The notes beneath the pieces are model-generated. The model was not told where the DNA came from. It made no database searches and saw only the letters and a program-made list of their open reading frames with translations. This document shows positions 1-11,255 of a stretch of DNA of 64,000 nt, piece by piece. Each line of letters begins with the position of its first letter. Position 1 is the stretch's first letter. Made by a program: the position numbers and the translations under genes. The stretch comes from Hericium rajendrae (taxonomy: Eukaryota; Basidiomycota; Agaricomycetes; Russulales; Hericiaceae): the NCBI GenBank assembly GCA_033439255.1, contig CM065879.1:228501-292500 (forward strand), given 5' to 3'.

Positions 1-585
1 CCGTGAACCACGATTCGCCTTCGGGGGCTGGGGAGGGGGAGTCGGAGGAGGTAGGGCCACATCGCTAGCGGAAGGACAGACGTCGTTGGCGAGAGGAGAG
101 ACAACGTCGGATTGCTTGGCCTCATCTGGAAGAGTTGTCGATGGGCCTACAGAAGCGGTGTCTTTGCGATTGTAAACGGACATATCGGGTTTGCAGTACT
201 TCGGGTGGTCGGGGTCCCCGTTGGCCGTGGTGTTCACAAGCTCAAGAGACGGACAGAGTCCGTGTGACTCCACTGCACTGATCTGGCGCACAGTCAGCGC
301 GATAACGGCGGACGATTATGAGTTGGAACGCACAAATTCGTTCTCTGACGATCCAATCGTCCCGAGTGCGTCGCCGACCTGAGGAGCAGGCTCGGAGTGT
401 GATGGCACAAATGCCTCGAGGAACTCGTCCACCGGCATCGGTCCTACAAACTCCATCCTCATGTCTTGGGCAATATCAAGTCGATACTGTGGTGCTTTGG
501 GATCTTTACTGGAAGACGTGAACGTCGCGGCTCTGGAGTTGGTATACTTAACTGGGGTACTCTGGAGCTCGGGTTGTTCAGGCAT
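1..585 (-). CDS. FunK1-type fungal kinase, 5' part only (paralogue 1)
   Basis: This is the N-terminal part of a protein kinase-like gene that leaves the window at base 1. Exon 1 is 585-334 (84 codons) and encodes MPEQPELQSTPVKY... ending ...SSENEF. A GTGCGT...CCAG intron (333-283) follows, and exon 2 starts at 282 with ISAVESHGLCPSL. The complete gene at 14144-16517 has the same exon 1 length, the same intron phase and closely similar residues (GPMPxxEFLEAFVP, HGLCPSL, HPKYxKxDMSV). The assignment to FunK1 therefore comes from that paralogue, because the catalytic part lies outside the window. Whether the rest of this copy is intact cannot be judged. Confidence 0.8.
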
Positions 586-634
586 GATGAAGTCAAGGGG
601 AGGGGAATGACTTACGGTCGTACAGCTATGGATT

Positions 635-642
635 CTTTATAG
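635..642 (-). promoter_or_regulatory. TATA box of FunK1 paralogue 1
   Basis: CTATAAAG on the minus strand lies about 50 bp upstream of the ATG at 585. The same motif occurs at the same distance upstream of the second FunK1 gene (16567-16574), inside about 400 bp of conserved flank. Confidence 0.5.
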
Positions 643-1023
643 AAATCGGACAATAGCAATGCCACACACGTTGCGAGTGGATTTGCAGAATTGTGGACTT
701 GAATGTGCTGGGAGGATGTCAACACGCCGTGCACGCGTTCAAGTTGAAACTCAGACGCTCATTGTGCGAGACGCGTTTTCGCGCTCCGCGGCGCGCACGT
801 GACCGCGTCAAGCTTTATTCGGCTAAAGGATTTGCTCGAGGATGTGTTTGTCCGGGCCCTGAGTCTAGACGATCCTGAGGCACGATGGTTGAGTCCAGTA
901 TCTACTCTGCCCCCGGGAGACTACCTGAGTCACGATCCCTGGCGCAGCGCCAGGACTTAATTTCTAATGTGAGATGAGGACCACTATTTCTCTCAAATAG
1001 AAGCACCGAATTTACGAAGGCAA
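643..1023. other. Conserved 5' flank of FunK1 paralogue 1
   Basis: No gene is seen here. The stretch is clearly similar to 16575-16880, the flank of the second FunK1 gene. Shared segments include the one around GCGCACGTGACCGCGTCAAG and the block ending in a purine-rich AGGCAARAGTCCT, so both genes came from one duplicated segment. The similarity stops at 1035 where the LINE begins and resumes at 13518. Confidence 0.75.
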
Positions 1024-1035
1024 GAGTCCTGTTCA
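1024..1035. repeat. Target-site duplication, left copy
   Basis: The 12 bases GAGTCCTGTTCA directly precede the LINE and recur at 13518-13529 directly after its A-tract. Two more A residues could belong to either the tract or the duplication. Confidence 0.9.
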
Positions 1036-1715
1036 GGGGGCTCCTTGATCTCTAACCACCACCATGGTGAGATTTTCCCATGCTATGCGCGGGCAAGGAT
1101 GAGCTTGCGACCACTGTCCAGGACGACTCTGTCGTTGACTGACGGACACTGCATGCTCTCAGACTACTATCTGGCCCCACCACAGTCCTCGCCAACGGCC
1201 CTGAGGGGCGCGGAGTGGAGTTGACAACGTAGAGACCACTACGAGCCACCACTCAAATACCACGTATGACTACACGCGATAACGTAAAAACCTGAGTAAT
1301 TACATACCACGTAAACCACATCTGCTCACTGGCATGTCTACCATGACCCGCACCACCCACCAACAGCCCGACAAATTGTGCCATCTGCGCCCCCTGCACC
1401 CGCCGCCACCGCCGCCGCCTACGACAATGACGACGACGACGAGAATGCCAAGCATAACCTAAGCCACCTCCCACAAAGAACCCTTCACTCCCCTTTGTCC
1501 ACTCTTATCCGATGACTGGCGGAACATTGGCCTTTGAAACTACACAAAGAACGGATAACAAAGCGTCCCTTCACGCGACCACCTGGACGTTACAGAAACA
1601 CGCCGACAAACCCCTTGGCGAAACGGCTATAAAAAACCTGATTCAATGGTGGTACGCCCCAGCACCAAACTTCATTCAACTAGCTAACAAACCTAACCCA
1701 CCCAATCCTCTTACC
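1036..1715 (+). other. LINE 5' untranslated region
   Basis: No coding sequence is supported in this 680 bp. It runs from the target-site junction to the ORF1 start. Fungal LINEs usually carry an internal promoter in such a region, but no specific promoter motif could be identified. Confidence 0.6.
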
Positions 1716-3624
1716 ATGTCTGCTACCCCGAACGACACCACCGTTCTGAACGACACTCTCGTCCCGAACGAGACTACTGCCCCAGCTAACGCCACGCTCC
1801 CCCCACCAGCCCCAGCCCTGAGCACTGGTTACAAGAAATCTGCGGTCATGGGTGCCTCTGCGATCGTGGAACAGGCAAAGAAAGATGCCAAGAAGAAAAT
1901 CCAGAATGGTATGCACCGTACCCAACTTCCCCCACCCCCAAACCCGCTGATGCTATTGTATAGACAAACTAGCAGCGAAACTGAGCCGTAAGGCTGCTGA
2001 GAAGAAACACACGAAGGTCACGACCACCATGCAGGGGCTGAAAGAAGCCCTGAAGCACGCGGACAACAACCTCGTCCTCTCTGACATGGACATCTCCGAC
2101 GAAGAATCCCCCTCCCTAGCCATCGGCACCGCCAATCGCTACGCCCTCTTGGAGGACACCGGCCTGCAGCAGGGCGCTCACTTGGAGCCTATGATAACTG
2201 ACGACATGCTCGCCGGCACCCAAGCTGCAGACGGGCTGTCCAGGGATGCTCCTCTACACCCTCTTCTGGTCACCTCAATGCACGCAGACCAACGTGCTAC
2301 GCCAGGTGAGGAGGGCGCTACACCGGGGGGAGAAGCTGCGGAACTAGACAGTTTCGTATGTCAACATGCACTGTCTATCAACTTCTCATCACCACCTAAC
2401 AACTCTCCCTTTCTCAAGTCCGCTGCATGGGTTGGTCTACTAGGACCCAACCGCGCAGCTTTCACGGCCCTGACGCCTGATCACGACGGTGACGGCATCC
2501 AAGAACTCTTCCCCAAGCTGCCAGACAATGCGGCGTCGGCCAACCCCAAGCCTCGCGATGAGCCTATGCCCGCAGAAACTGCGACACCCACTTCCGCATC
2601 CGACTCGCGCCTCCTGAATAGGCTGCAGCTAGCCGCTACCTATGCGCCAATACCCTCACCTGCGCAGGACGTCCTGAATGAGTTGGAATACACATCGGGC
2701 CCCTTCCCGACGATCCACGACCCCAACCCTGTCCAAGCCATTGCCTTCATCAATGAAGGACAAGTATTGAGCTGGAACCGCACCCCCGGCGGGAAGTTCA
2801 TCGCCTGCCTTTTTGATCCCTTGCACGAATCCAGGCCCCATGCAACCATCGCAGCAGTTCTCCAGCAGGCGGTTGCGAAACTTACGAATTCACCCAAGGC
2901 CGGAGTCGCAACCCTGATATCCAAGTACCCGCATGCTGCGATGGGCTGTGCACCCAGCTTCTTCCTCGTCTTCAACATCAATGAAGATGCTGCCAAAGCT
3001 ATGATCACAGCAGGAGTCTGGTCCTCAACCGCGCTCACCTTCCAGGCGATGGAACTCAACCCTGCCCTCCCTACGTATCTCTTCCCCGTCTTCAGCTTTG
3101 CCGACCACGTAACTGACGATAGAGTCATGGAGATCATCCAAGCCTGTTGGCTCGAGAATGACAGTATTCTCGAACTCCGCAAGCTCATGGAACAGTATGA
3201 CGACGAGTCGGGCATCACAGCCTCCCTCACGGAGGAGGACATCGTCACCTTCTTCAAAACCCTGACCGTTTCGCGCCTTGAGACCAAGGTCAGCGGAGGT
3301 TACCCCTGCCCTACTCATCGCCTCCATGCCGACCCGATGGTGCTCAAAGCTGAGCACCACCTCTATGTGCTCCGTGCGCACCTGCGAACCCTCGGGTACC
3401 CCACGCACCACGACGGCTCCAGAGTCCCAGTAACCGACTTTGAATGCCCGGTCTGCAACAGCATTGACCACCTGAAGGGCATGTGCCCCTTCCCGGACAT
3501 CCCAGGCTGGAACGGTGCACGTCACTATCTAGAGAAGAAGGACAAGGCCCTTAGAGGCAGGACCCCCATGCGCGGGTCGGAGAGAGGAGGGCCAAAAGGC
3601 CGCGGGGCGAAGCGCCCTTACTAG
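1716..3624 (+). CDS. LINE ORF1, CCHC zinc-knuckle Gag-like protein with a probable intron
   Basis: This is the RNA-binding, Gag-like protein expected to coat the LINE transcript. The best model joins 1716-1908 and 1964-3624 across a 55 nt GTATGC...TATAG intron with a CTGAT branch-like site, giving 617 codons. Across the junction the basic run continues as KKDAKKKIQN-DKLAAKLSRK. Without splicing, the first frame stops at 1991 and translation would have to restart at 2029 (531 aa). Near the C-terminus CPVCNSIDHLKGMCPF forms a CX2CX4HX4C knuckle, followed by a basic Arg/Gly-rich tail. The central region (about 260-420) is the conserved-looking part. Intron use is inferred from splice signals and frame, not shown by RNA. 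Confidence 0.8.
1909..1963 (+). other. Putative spliceosomal intron in LINE ORF1
   Basis: This 55 nt segment has a GTATGC donor, a pyrimidine-rich middle, CTGAT near the 3' end, and TATAG as acceptor. Removing it restores one continuous ORF1. A 1-2 base frameshift mutation in this area is the alternative. Confidence 0.6.
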
Positions 3625-4114
3625 AGTGTTGATTAAACTTCGACTACCATACATAACGATGTCACGCCTCATATGTAAACCATTCTAACTCTGTAATTTT
3701 ACTACCTTGCCAATGCGCCAAAAAAAACCAATAGTTCATAGAAACTACCACGAAACACCATCTCGTGCAACCAGACTAATTAGGGACAACAAGAAGTGCG
3801 GCAAGCCTAGATCTTGCAATGCTTCCCCAGACGTGAAGCTTGGGAAACGACATGCCAAAATAAATCCCGATGGCCCAAATATACTGCCGTGCAAGCGGGA
3901 CAGGAAAGCCGTAGGGACCCACCGACTGGCAAAGTGCCACAGCGGAGGCCTATTTAGGCCAAGGGCAAGCCGCGCCGAGAGGCTGAAGCTATTGTAAGTC
4001 TCCCGATGTTCATGTCTAGGATGACATCGGGAGACAAACCTTAGCATACGTCCTGCCGCGACAGTCGGTTAATGCTGTCCAAGCCAGTTCCACAGTCGTA
4101 AGCTGGCCTGTAAG
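3625..4114 (+). other. LINE spacer between ORF1 and ORF2
   Basis: No supported gene lies in this 490 bp. It contains an inverted repeat near 4000-4040 (CTCCCGATGTTCATG and CATCGGGAG), which could form a stem about 75-115 bases upstream of the ORF2 start. A role in ORF2 translation is only a possibility. Confidence 0.45.
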
Positions 4115-5629
4115 ATGACTACCAACTCACAAAATTCTACAACTATAATTTCGAGAGGTGCTTCCCCGGTGAATGGTTCGAGCCTCCCTGGTCTTGGAGG
4201 AGGGCACGCCATAATCACCGGCATCCCCCCAGATGAAGAGATCAGAGAGTATGGTGGCAATTTTCTGCAAAACAATGCGCCCTCACCACAGGCGCCACGA
4301 CTGGCCAATACACGGCAAACTCATCTAGCCCAAAGAGTGAATATCAGACTTGTGATGCTCAATATGAATGGACAGTTCATGAAAGACTGGCACGGCAAGA
4401 AAGTATCTAAATGGATAGAAATAAACCGCATGATGAAAAAAAAGAAGATTGCAATAGCGGCACTACAGGAGACGCACCTCAACGAAGAAGACATCCAATT
4501 TGTCGACCGCATATATTCCAAGCGCCTGAAAATACTGCACTCAAGTGACCCAGAAAGACCCCGGGCTTCCACAGGAGTCACCTTCATAATAAATAAGTCC
4601 CTCCTTTAGGACGAGGAATGTACTCTGACCGAAATTATACCTGGACGAGCGATAGCTTTGGAGATTAAATGGCAAGGAGGACACAAATTTCTCCTACTTA
4701 ACATATATGCCCCAACAAAAAGAGACGAACAACCGCCCTTTTGGAAAAAACTTGCCAAAACCTGGCAAGCGAAACACCTACGGCAACCAGACTTCATGCT
4801 TGGTGACTTCAACCTAGTAGAAGACATTATAGACCGTGCGCCAGCCCGCCCAGACCACCAGAAATCTGTCGAAGCAATGATCGAAACACGTCAACGACTA
4901 GGTCTCCAGGATACCTGGCGCCACACGCACCCCGATATGAAAGAATACACGCACCGTAGCCACAACGACGATACTTTCTCCCTCTCACGAATAGACTGCA
5001 TCTATACATCACCCAGACAAGCTGATTTTGTGTTCAAATGGACACATGAACACAGCCCGGTCCCAAGCAACCACTTCCTGGTAACAGTCAGACTGGCACC
5101 ACATGACGCACCACTAATTGGACCAGGCCGCAAAGCCATGCCCGTATACCTCACAAATAATAATGTTCTTGTGGATAGCATCGCAGCCGAAGGCATGAAG
5201 ATGGAACACTGTCTATATGACCCAAACTACGAGCACACCGACCAATGTAATCCTCAGACAGAATGGGTGAAATTTAAGACTTGCATAGCTGAACACATCA
5301 AGAAGCGCGCTCAAACAGAGAAAGGGAAGATGAAAACGACGCTAAAAAAGCTCAATAAAGACGTGGACTCACTATGCCAAAAACCAGACTTCGCTTCAAA
5401 TGAAGATGCCAAAGCCCACGAAGCTATCATCCAAGAAGAGATTGAACGCCTCCAAGAAAGACATAGAGGACAAACCAGCTCTGTAGCTAAGGCAACATGG
5501 GACCTGAAAGGTGAAAAGGTCAATAAGTACTGGATTAGAACAAATAAGAAACCAGAACCGCGAGAGCCTATAAGGCGCCTCCACAAGCCGAACACGACAC
5601 CGCCTGAATATGAGTCCGACTCAAAGTAG

Positions 5630-5870
5630 AACAAATTTTATTATTATTATTATTATTATTATAAAAAAAATATTAGAATATTGCTTAGAGAGTTATAATT
5701 AAGAATAAGAGATAATTATTAATATAAATAGAATATATTAATATTCCTAATAGAGAGAAATATAATATATAAAACATAAAATATAAAAATATAACAAATA
5801 CAAATATAAATTATAAAACAAAAAAATTTGAGGGGATAAACTAAAAATTAGTATAAATAGAAATTAATCC
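5630..5870. repeat. AT-rich insertion with an (ATT)n tract inside LINE ORF2
   Basis: About 240 bp of almost pure A/T starts with a TTA/ATT microsatellite (5638-5661) and interrupts ORF2. The endonuclease-linker reading resumes downstream as AGEYHDSLQTKDRDTTRTT. The sequences TAGAACAA (about 5627) and TAGAGCAA (about 5873) flank it and may be a diverged 8 bp target duplication. No coding potential or terminal inverted repeat is visible. Confidence 0.55.
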
Positions 5871-6058
5871 GTTAGAGCAATAGCTCCTGTTGCAGGCGAA
5901 TATCATGATTCCCTGCAGACCAAAGACCGTGACACAACCCGAACAACAGAAGAAAAACAGCAGAACCTTACTAACATTCTAAATGCAATCCCGCTTTCTC
6001 AGACGCTGCCCGATAACCATATGTCACGACTTAGCGATGCTATTACTGTCAAGACTCG

Positions 6059-6482
6059 GTCGTAGACAGCAGAGAACCACCCAAGTCACCAGCGATGATG
6101 GGAGCGAGAGAGCAGAGAGCGACTAGCAGCGCAGTGACCTGTATTGGAGGTACAGTACGGTACAGACGAAATGGACAATCTAGGGAAATAGATGAGCGAC
6201 AGGGAGCCTATAAGTACTGGGACGACAATGGAAAAAGAACAATGGACACCATAATGGGTTGAACAATAGAGTGAGAACAATGGTGACCAAAAGGAGAACA
6301 ATGGGAGGGAGAACAATAGGATGTCCCAAAGGGGAACAAGGGCATGGGTGAAGGATAGCCCCAGGTCATGTGAGGAAGTGAACATGTGATGGGGCTGCTG
6401 GAGCACATGACCGATGCGATGCCTTGATGGCAGAGAAGAAGGCAGAGAGAAATGGAGCGATCCGTGACAATTACGCACAAAG
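6059..6482. repeat. Second insertion in LINE ORF2, with GAACAATGG-type repeats
   Basis: About 425 bp of non-coding sequence separates ...SRLSDAITVK from the start of the RT block (SRNETATGLDGLPYELWKKL). Between 6225 and 6335 a degenerate motif GAACAATRG recurs about six times at 14-25 base spacing. The edges are approximate because no clear terminal repeat or target duplication was found. Confidence 0.5.
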
Positions 6483-9400
6483 ATGTCGCCATCCCGCAAT
6501 GAAACAGCGACAGGCCTCGATGGCCTCCCATATGAACTATGGAAGAAACTACATGGCCAATATAGGGCCCACAAAAAATTAGGAACTGAATACTTCAACC
6601 TTGTTAAAACACTTACGAATTTGTACAACGATATACAAGAATTCGGGCTTCTCCCAGGCTCTGACTTCAGTGCTGGATGGATGTGCCCGCTGTATAAAAA
6701 AAATGATAAGACGGAAATTGCGAACTACAGGCCGATCACCTTGCTCAATACCGACTACAAGATCCTGACGAAAATTCTAGCAATGAAACTAGCTGAATCC
6801 ATCCATTTGATGATCCACGAAGACCAAGCAGGTTTCATACCCGGAAGGTCAATTTTTGACCAAACAAGACTTGCCAAAACAATGATCGACTTCGCCGAAG
6901 CCACGGAAGTAAACGGCGTCATTATGGCCTTAGACCAAGAGAAAGCCTACGATAAAATTGAACATGAGTATCTCTGGAAGATACTTGGTAAATTCAACCT
7001 ACCGAACTGTTTCATCCAAACAGTACGATCGCTTTATGAATCCGCCCACACCAAAGTTGCCATCAACGGCCACTTCAGCAAAGCCTATCAAGTATCACGG
7101 GGCATCCGACAAGGCGACCCGTTGTCCTGCCTGCTCTTCGACCTAGCAATCGAACCTTTAGCCAGTTTACTACGAAATTCCCCAAAACTTACAGGTTTCA
7201 GAATACCAGGGACTGCACGAAGAGTCCTAGTAAGCCTATTTGCTGATGATACAGCCTTGTACCTCCACGAAAGTGATCGCTATGATGACATCGAGGAAAT
7301 TCTAGAGAAATGGTGTGCTGCCTCTGGTGCAAAATTCAACATCAATAAGACCGAGATACTCCCCATCGGAACGCCAGAACACAGAGAACGTGTATGCACA
7401 ATGCAAAAAATAAACCCCAATGACAGACGAACATTGAATGAGGCGACAAAGATCGCAGATGATCGGGCTCTCATCCGTTACCTAGGGACATGGCTAGGCA
7501 TCGATATTGATGATGCGACCCCCTGGGAAGTAATACTCGACCAAATCAGAAACATGCTGAAGCGATGGGCTACCAGCCGCTGCACAATAAAGGGAAAAAA
7601 ACATGTAGTACAGATGGTAGTAGGTGGAAAAACACAATACCTAGCGAAAGTACACGGTATGTCAACGAAAGTCGAAGAAGATCTGCAAAAGATAATCCAT
7701 AACTTTATATGGGAAGGAAAACGATGCGCACCAGTAGCCATAGAACACCTCTATAAGCCAGTCAAACAAGGTGGTATTGGCCTATTGGACATCAAAACAC
7801 AAAACGAAGCGATAGAACTCACTTGGATTAAATCATACCTGAACTTCAGCCCATCCCGACCCACATGGGCATATATTACCGACATCCTCATCAACAAGCT
7901 AGCCCCGGCACACTTTCATGGTTCCGCGACCATAAATGCCTTCCTACAGAATTGGTACCCGCCGATGCAAGGCCAACATAGTAAAAACCTGCCCTACGAA
8001 ATCAGCAACATGCTTAAAGTAGCGAAAAAATACAATACTGCCTTTGTTGCCCTAAAACTAGCAAAGGAAGTGAAAGAACAACTCCCAGCCTTCTATCATT
8101 TCGGTGCAAACACAACGAAGATGACTGAAAAACCAACATGCCTGCTTGAGAACCATGCGGTGCGATCAGTCGCAGACCTCATGATGGTGACCAGACGAAT
8201 CAACAACCCTACCACGGGTCGACCACACTCAGACCGACGGAACTGCCGATGCCAGGACTGCAAATGCGACCGAGACAATGACTGCACCCACCCAAATAAA
8301 TGTGCGATAGAAGCAAATGAAATGCTGAACTGACTGAAACCTAAGTATAACCCGAAGAAAGACCACATACATGACGGACTCACCCTTACGCACCGCCATC
8401 GACAGAAAAATACCACGGCAATAGCCTCGAACGGCTGCGTCCTTTTTGACCCAACAGTCACCTGTAAAACGACAATTGCAGAATGCTTCAGAGTCTTCAC
8501 CGACTCAACCAAAGCGTCAACTGAACCGGCTTACAGACTGACGAACCCACATGGTGGCCTGGATCTACCCCACCTGCACCGAACCATATACACAGACGGT
8601 TCATGCCAGAACAATGGAAAACTCAATGCAAAATGTGGCGCCGGCATCTGGATCCAGGACAGACACCCCCAAAATGAAGCCTTCCGCATACCCGGCAACA
8701 AACACTCCAACCAAATAGGCGAAATAGTAGCAGTTATCCATGCGCTACAAATCACAGACAACTGCGCCCCAATCACAATCAAAACCGACTCACTATACGT
8801 CAAAGATGGGCTTACCGAGCACCTCGCCACATGGGAAGACAGAGGGTGGATAGGAATAGCAAATAGCGCTTTTTTCAAGGCAGCAGTATACCAGCTACGA
8901 TGACGATCTGCAAAAACTGAATTCATGTGGGTCAAAGGACACAATGGCGAACATGGGAATGAAATGGCCGACGAATTAGCCGGGGAAGGCATTGATAAAG
9001 CAGAGCCGGACAAACTGGACTTGACTGTTCCAGACAATTTCACCATGACAGGAGCAAAAGCTATGACGCTAACACAATCTATCGCATACCACAGCATAAG
9101 CGATACGAAGAAAGAAAAATTAAGACCCACCACTCAGCTCAACCTTGAACGAGTCCGAGGAGCCCTTAGAACCTTCCTACAAACGGAGGAAACTGATGCC
9201 GCCATATGGAAGGCAACTCGACACAGAGATCTTAGCCTGCATTACCAGCAATGGCTGTGGCAAAACTACCATGGTGTATACTTTGTGGGCGACAAATGGC
9301 TCAAAGTTCCTGCCCTAGCTCACCGAGCTAAATGCCCCTGCTGCGAAGATCAAACTGAATCAATGAAACATATCCTACTCGAATGCACGGACAAAGCGAA

Positions 9401-9493
9401 CAAACTTATCTGGAACCTCATAAAAAAAGCCTGGCCCCATGGCGACGAAACATGGCCTGAAATTAACTATGACCTGATCCATCTGGAAAAACA

Positions 9494-9503
9494 GTCCCTT
9501 GGG
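9494..9503. repeat. Flanking duplication of the 3.4 kb nested insertion, left copy
   Basis: GTCCCTTGGG here corresponds to GTCCTTGGG at 12936-12944. Deleting everything between them restores the ORF2 reading frame, which supports a 9-10 bp target-site duplication with a one-base difference. Confidence 0.75.
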
Positions 9504-9799
9504 TGATAGCCGGAGTTCGCTACCATAGCCGAGCCATGGCTATAGTAACTGTACCTTGATTACCAATAACTCACCAGTTTGATATCCGCTGACCCGGCAA
9601 TGTTACAAACCCCAAACCAATGCTACAGTAGTTCCGGTAGCACATATAGATCATGAAATAAAAATGTTGAATTTGTACCATCCTGCACCCTCATAAGATG
9701 GTTTAAAGCATCCATCATGGCTTTCACAGTAAATGTTCACAATATATATTCATTGGGCCTATAATAATATGTTTACAGAGTAAATAAAAATGAAAAGGG

Positions 9800-10850
9800 G
9801 ATGTCGCGGAAGTACTTTGTTGCAGACTTCTCCAACGGCACGCCGTCTGCAAACAGCAGCCGTGGGGGGACGCGCTCCACGACATGCAGCGCCATCCACT
9901 TGCTGCTGTTCGCAAACATGCAGAGCGGGCCTGCTGCGGGGTTCACCATGACACAGAGCAGCGGGTGCTCTCGCGCAAGGCATAAGCGTGTGCAGAAGTG
10001 CGTGGGGCACATGCTGCTGGTGCCGCAGTGCACAACGAGCGGCAAGCCTGCGAGCAGCGTCCTGCAGAAGGTGAAGGTGCATGAGGCCTGCTGCAGGTCG
10101 AAGATCTCCCTGCGAGGGTGAGTGCGGAGGGAGGGAGGGGAGAGAGAGGCATGCCATTCGGCGGCGGTGGCAAATTGGTCCTTTTTCCAGAGGACTCGCC
10201 CTTGGCGATGGGTGTGGTCGTGACAAGGCCGTTGCCCTTCATTATGTTGAAGTACTTGACGGCAACCTTGCAGGATCATTTGGTGATGTTGCGGTGGGGG
10301 ATGAGCTGCGAGGAGGGGGTAGAGTACATTGGGGGTGGGTGATCTGGAGGGGGGCAGGCGATCCACAATCTGCATGCTGCATACATGCGTGCATGCGTGC
10401 GAGCAGTTGCGCATAGTGTTGAACGTGTACACACGGCCACAGTCATCCGAGGCCATGTGGGGGCTGGTGTGGGGCATGCACACTCAGGCCTGTGGACGTA
10501 CCAGGCATGCGAGTGAGCTGCAGATGCGTGGGGATGGACGCGCTGTCATGCAGGCGTGCGGGGGAGTGTCGAGTGGGTGGGGACGTCAAGCATATGTGTC
10601 TGGCACGAATCACGAAAGCTGCTCAGTCAGCTATTATGGTGAATAGCAGCAAGCACGCACCTTGATCAGCATGAGCACTGCCGCATCGAGCAGCATCGCA
10701 GGTCCCCTTGCATTTGCCTTGGAGTGCGCGAACAGGCACAGCGAGGTGCTCTTGGATGCACTAATCCCGAGCAGCCATCGATTCTGCAGAAAGCCTATGA
10801 GAAATCAAGAAAACAAAGGTACTTACTCCTGTGTACATGTGCTTTGAAGT
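9800..10850. other. Degenerate coding-like stretch, strand uncertain
   Basis: Open stretches exist on both strands: 9801-10121 on plus and 9773-10483 on minus. The minus frame includes EIFDLQQASCTFTFCRTLLAG and PLLCVMVNPAAGPLCMFANS. I do not recognise a domain in either. G/C-rich codons and a lack of start or splice consistency make both uncertain, and the stretch could be a captured gene piece. Confidence 0.3.
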
Positions 10851-10886
10851 CAAATCATGACTTGACAAAAAAAATGCGGGGCGTGT

Positions 10887-10914
10887 GAAGCATTTGGCTG
10901 CAGCCAAATGCTTC
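10887..10914. repeat. Perfect 28 bp palindrome centred on CTGCAG
   Basis: The 14-base arm GAAGCATTTGGCTG is followed directly by its exact reverse complement with no loop. It lies just after an A-tract (10866-10874). Confidence 0.9.
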
Positions 10915-10985
10915 CCATGCGCCCCCCCGCGATTTTTTTCTGCAAAGTCGACACTTGTGTGTGCGCGGCCCGCAGCCTGCCGAGG

Positions 10986-11017
10986 CATTCGAATGACCAT
11001 ATATGGTCATTCAAATG
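10986..11017. repeat. 32 bp palindrome centred on ATAT
   Basis: The inner 22 bases (10991-11012) are a perfect palindrome, GAATGACCATA plus its complement. With one mismatch it extends to 15 of 16 pairs. Confidence 0.9.
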
Positions 11018-11210
11018 AAACGGGCCGTGCGGCTCCGCACGCTCGACTTACGTGCGACGACTTTTACCTGCCACGTCATCTTCCTTCCACCCACCCCTTC
11101 GTCGCTGTGGAAATTTTATTGTAAGTATCTCTCATTCTTTTCTGATACTTCTTGGGCTGGGAATAAAGGTGAGTACCTACAGTTTTGCTATAGCTTCGTT
11201 AGCTAATCAA

Positions 11211-11244
11211 GAGAGTATCGCTCGTGTTGTCGAGCGATACTCTC
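11211..11244. repeat. Stem-loop with a 14 bp perfect stem, copy 1
   Basis: The stem GAGAGTATCGCTCG (11211-11224), a TGTTGT loop and the exact complement (11231-11244). The same stem, with a different 5-base loop, occurs at 62983-63015. Just upstream, GTGAGT at 11169 and CAAG at 11207-11210 read as a small intron that ends directly at the stem. Confidence 0.95.
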
Positions 11245-11255
11245 GTTTCTGTACA

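Noticed and set aside
1512-1715. Upstream extension of LINE ORF1
   Set aside because: The Met at 1716 (MSATPNDTTVL) has a better context (ACCATGTC) and the upstream part is not protein-like.
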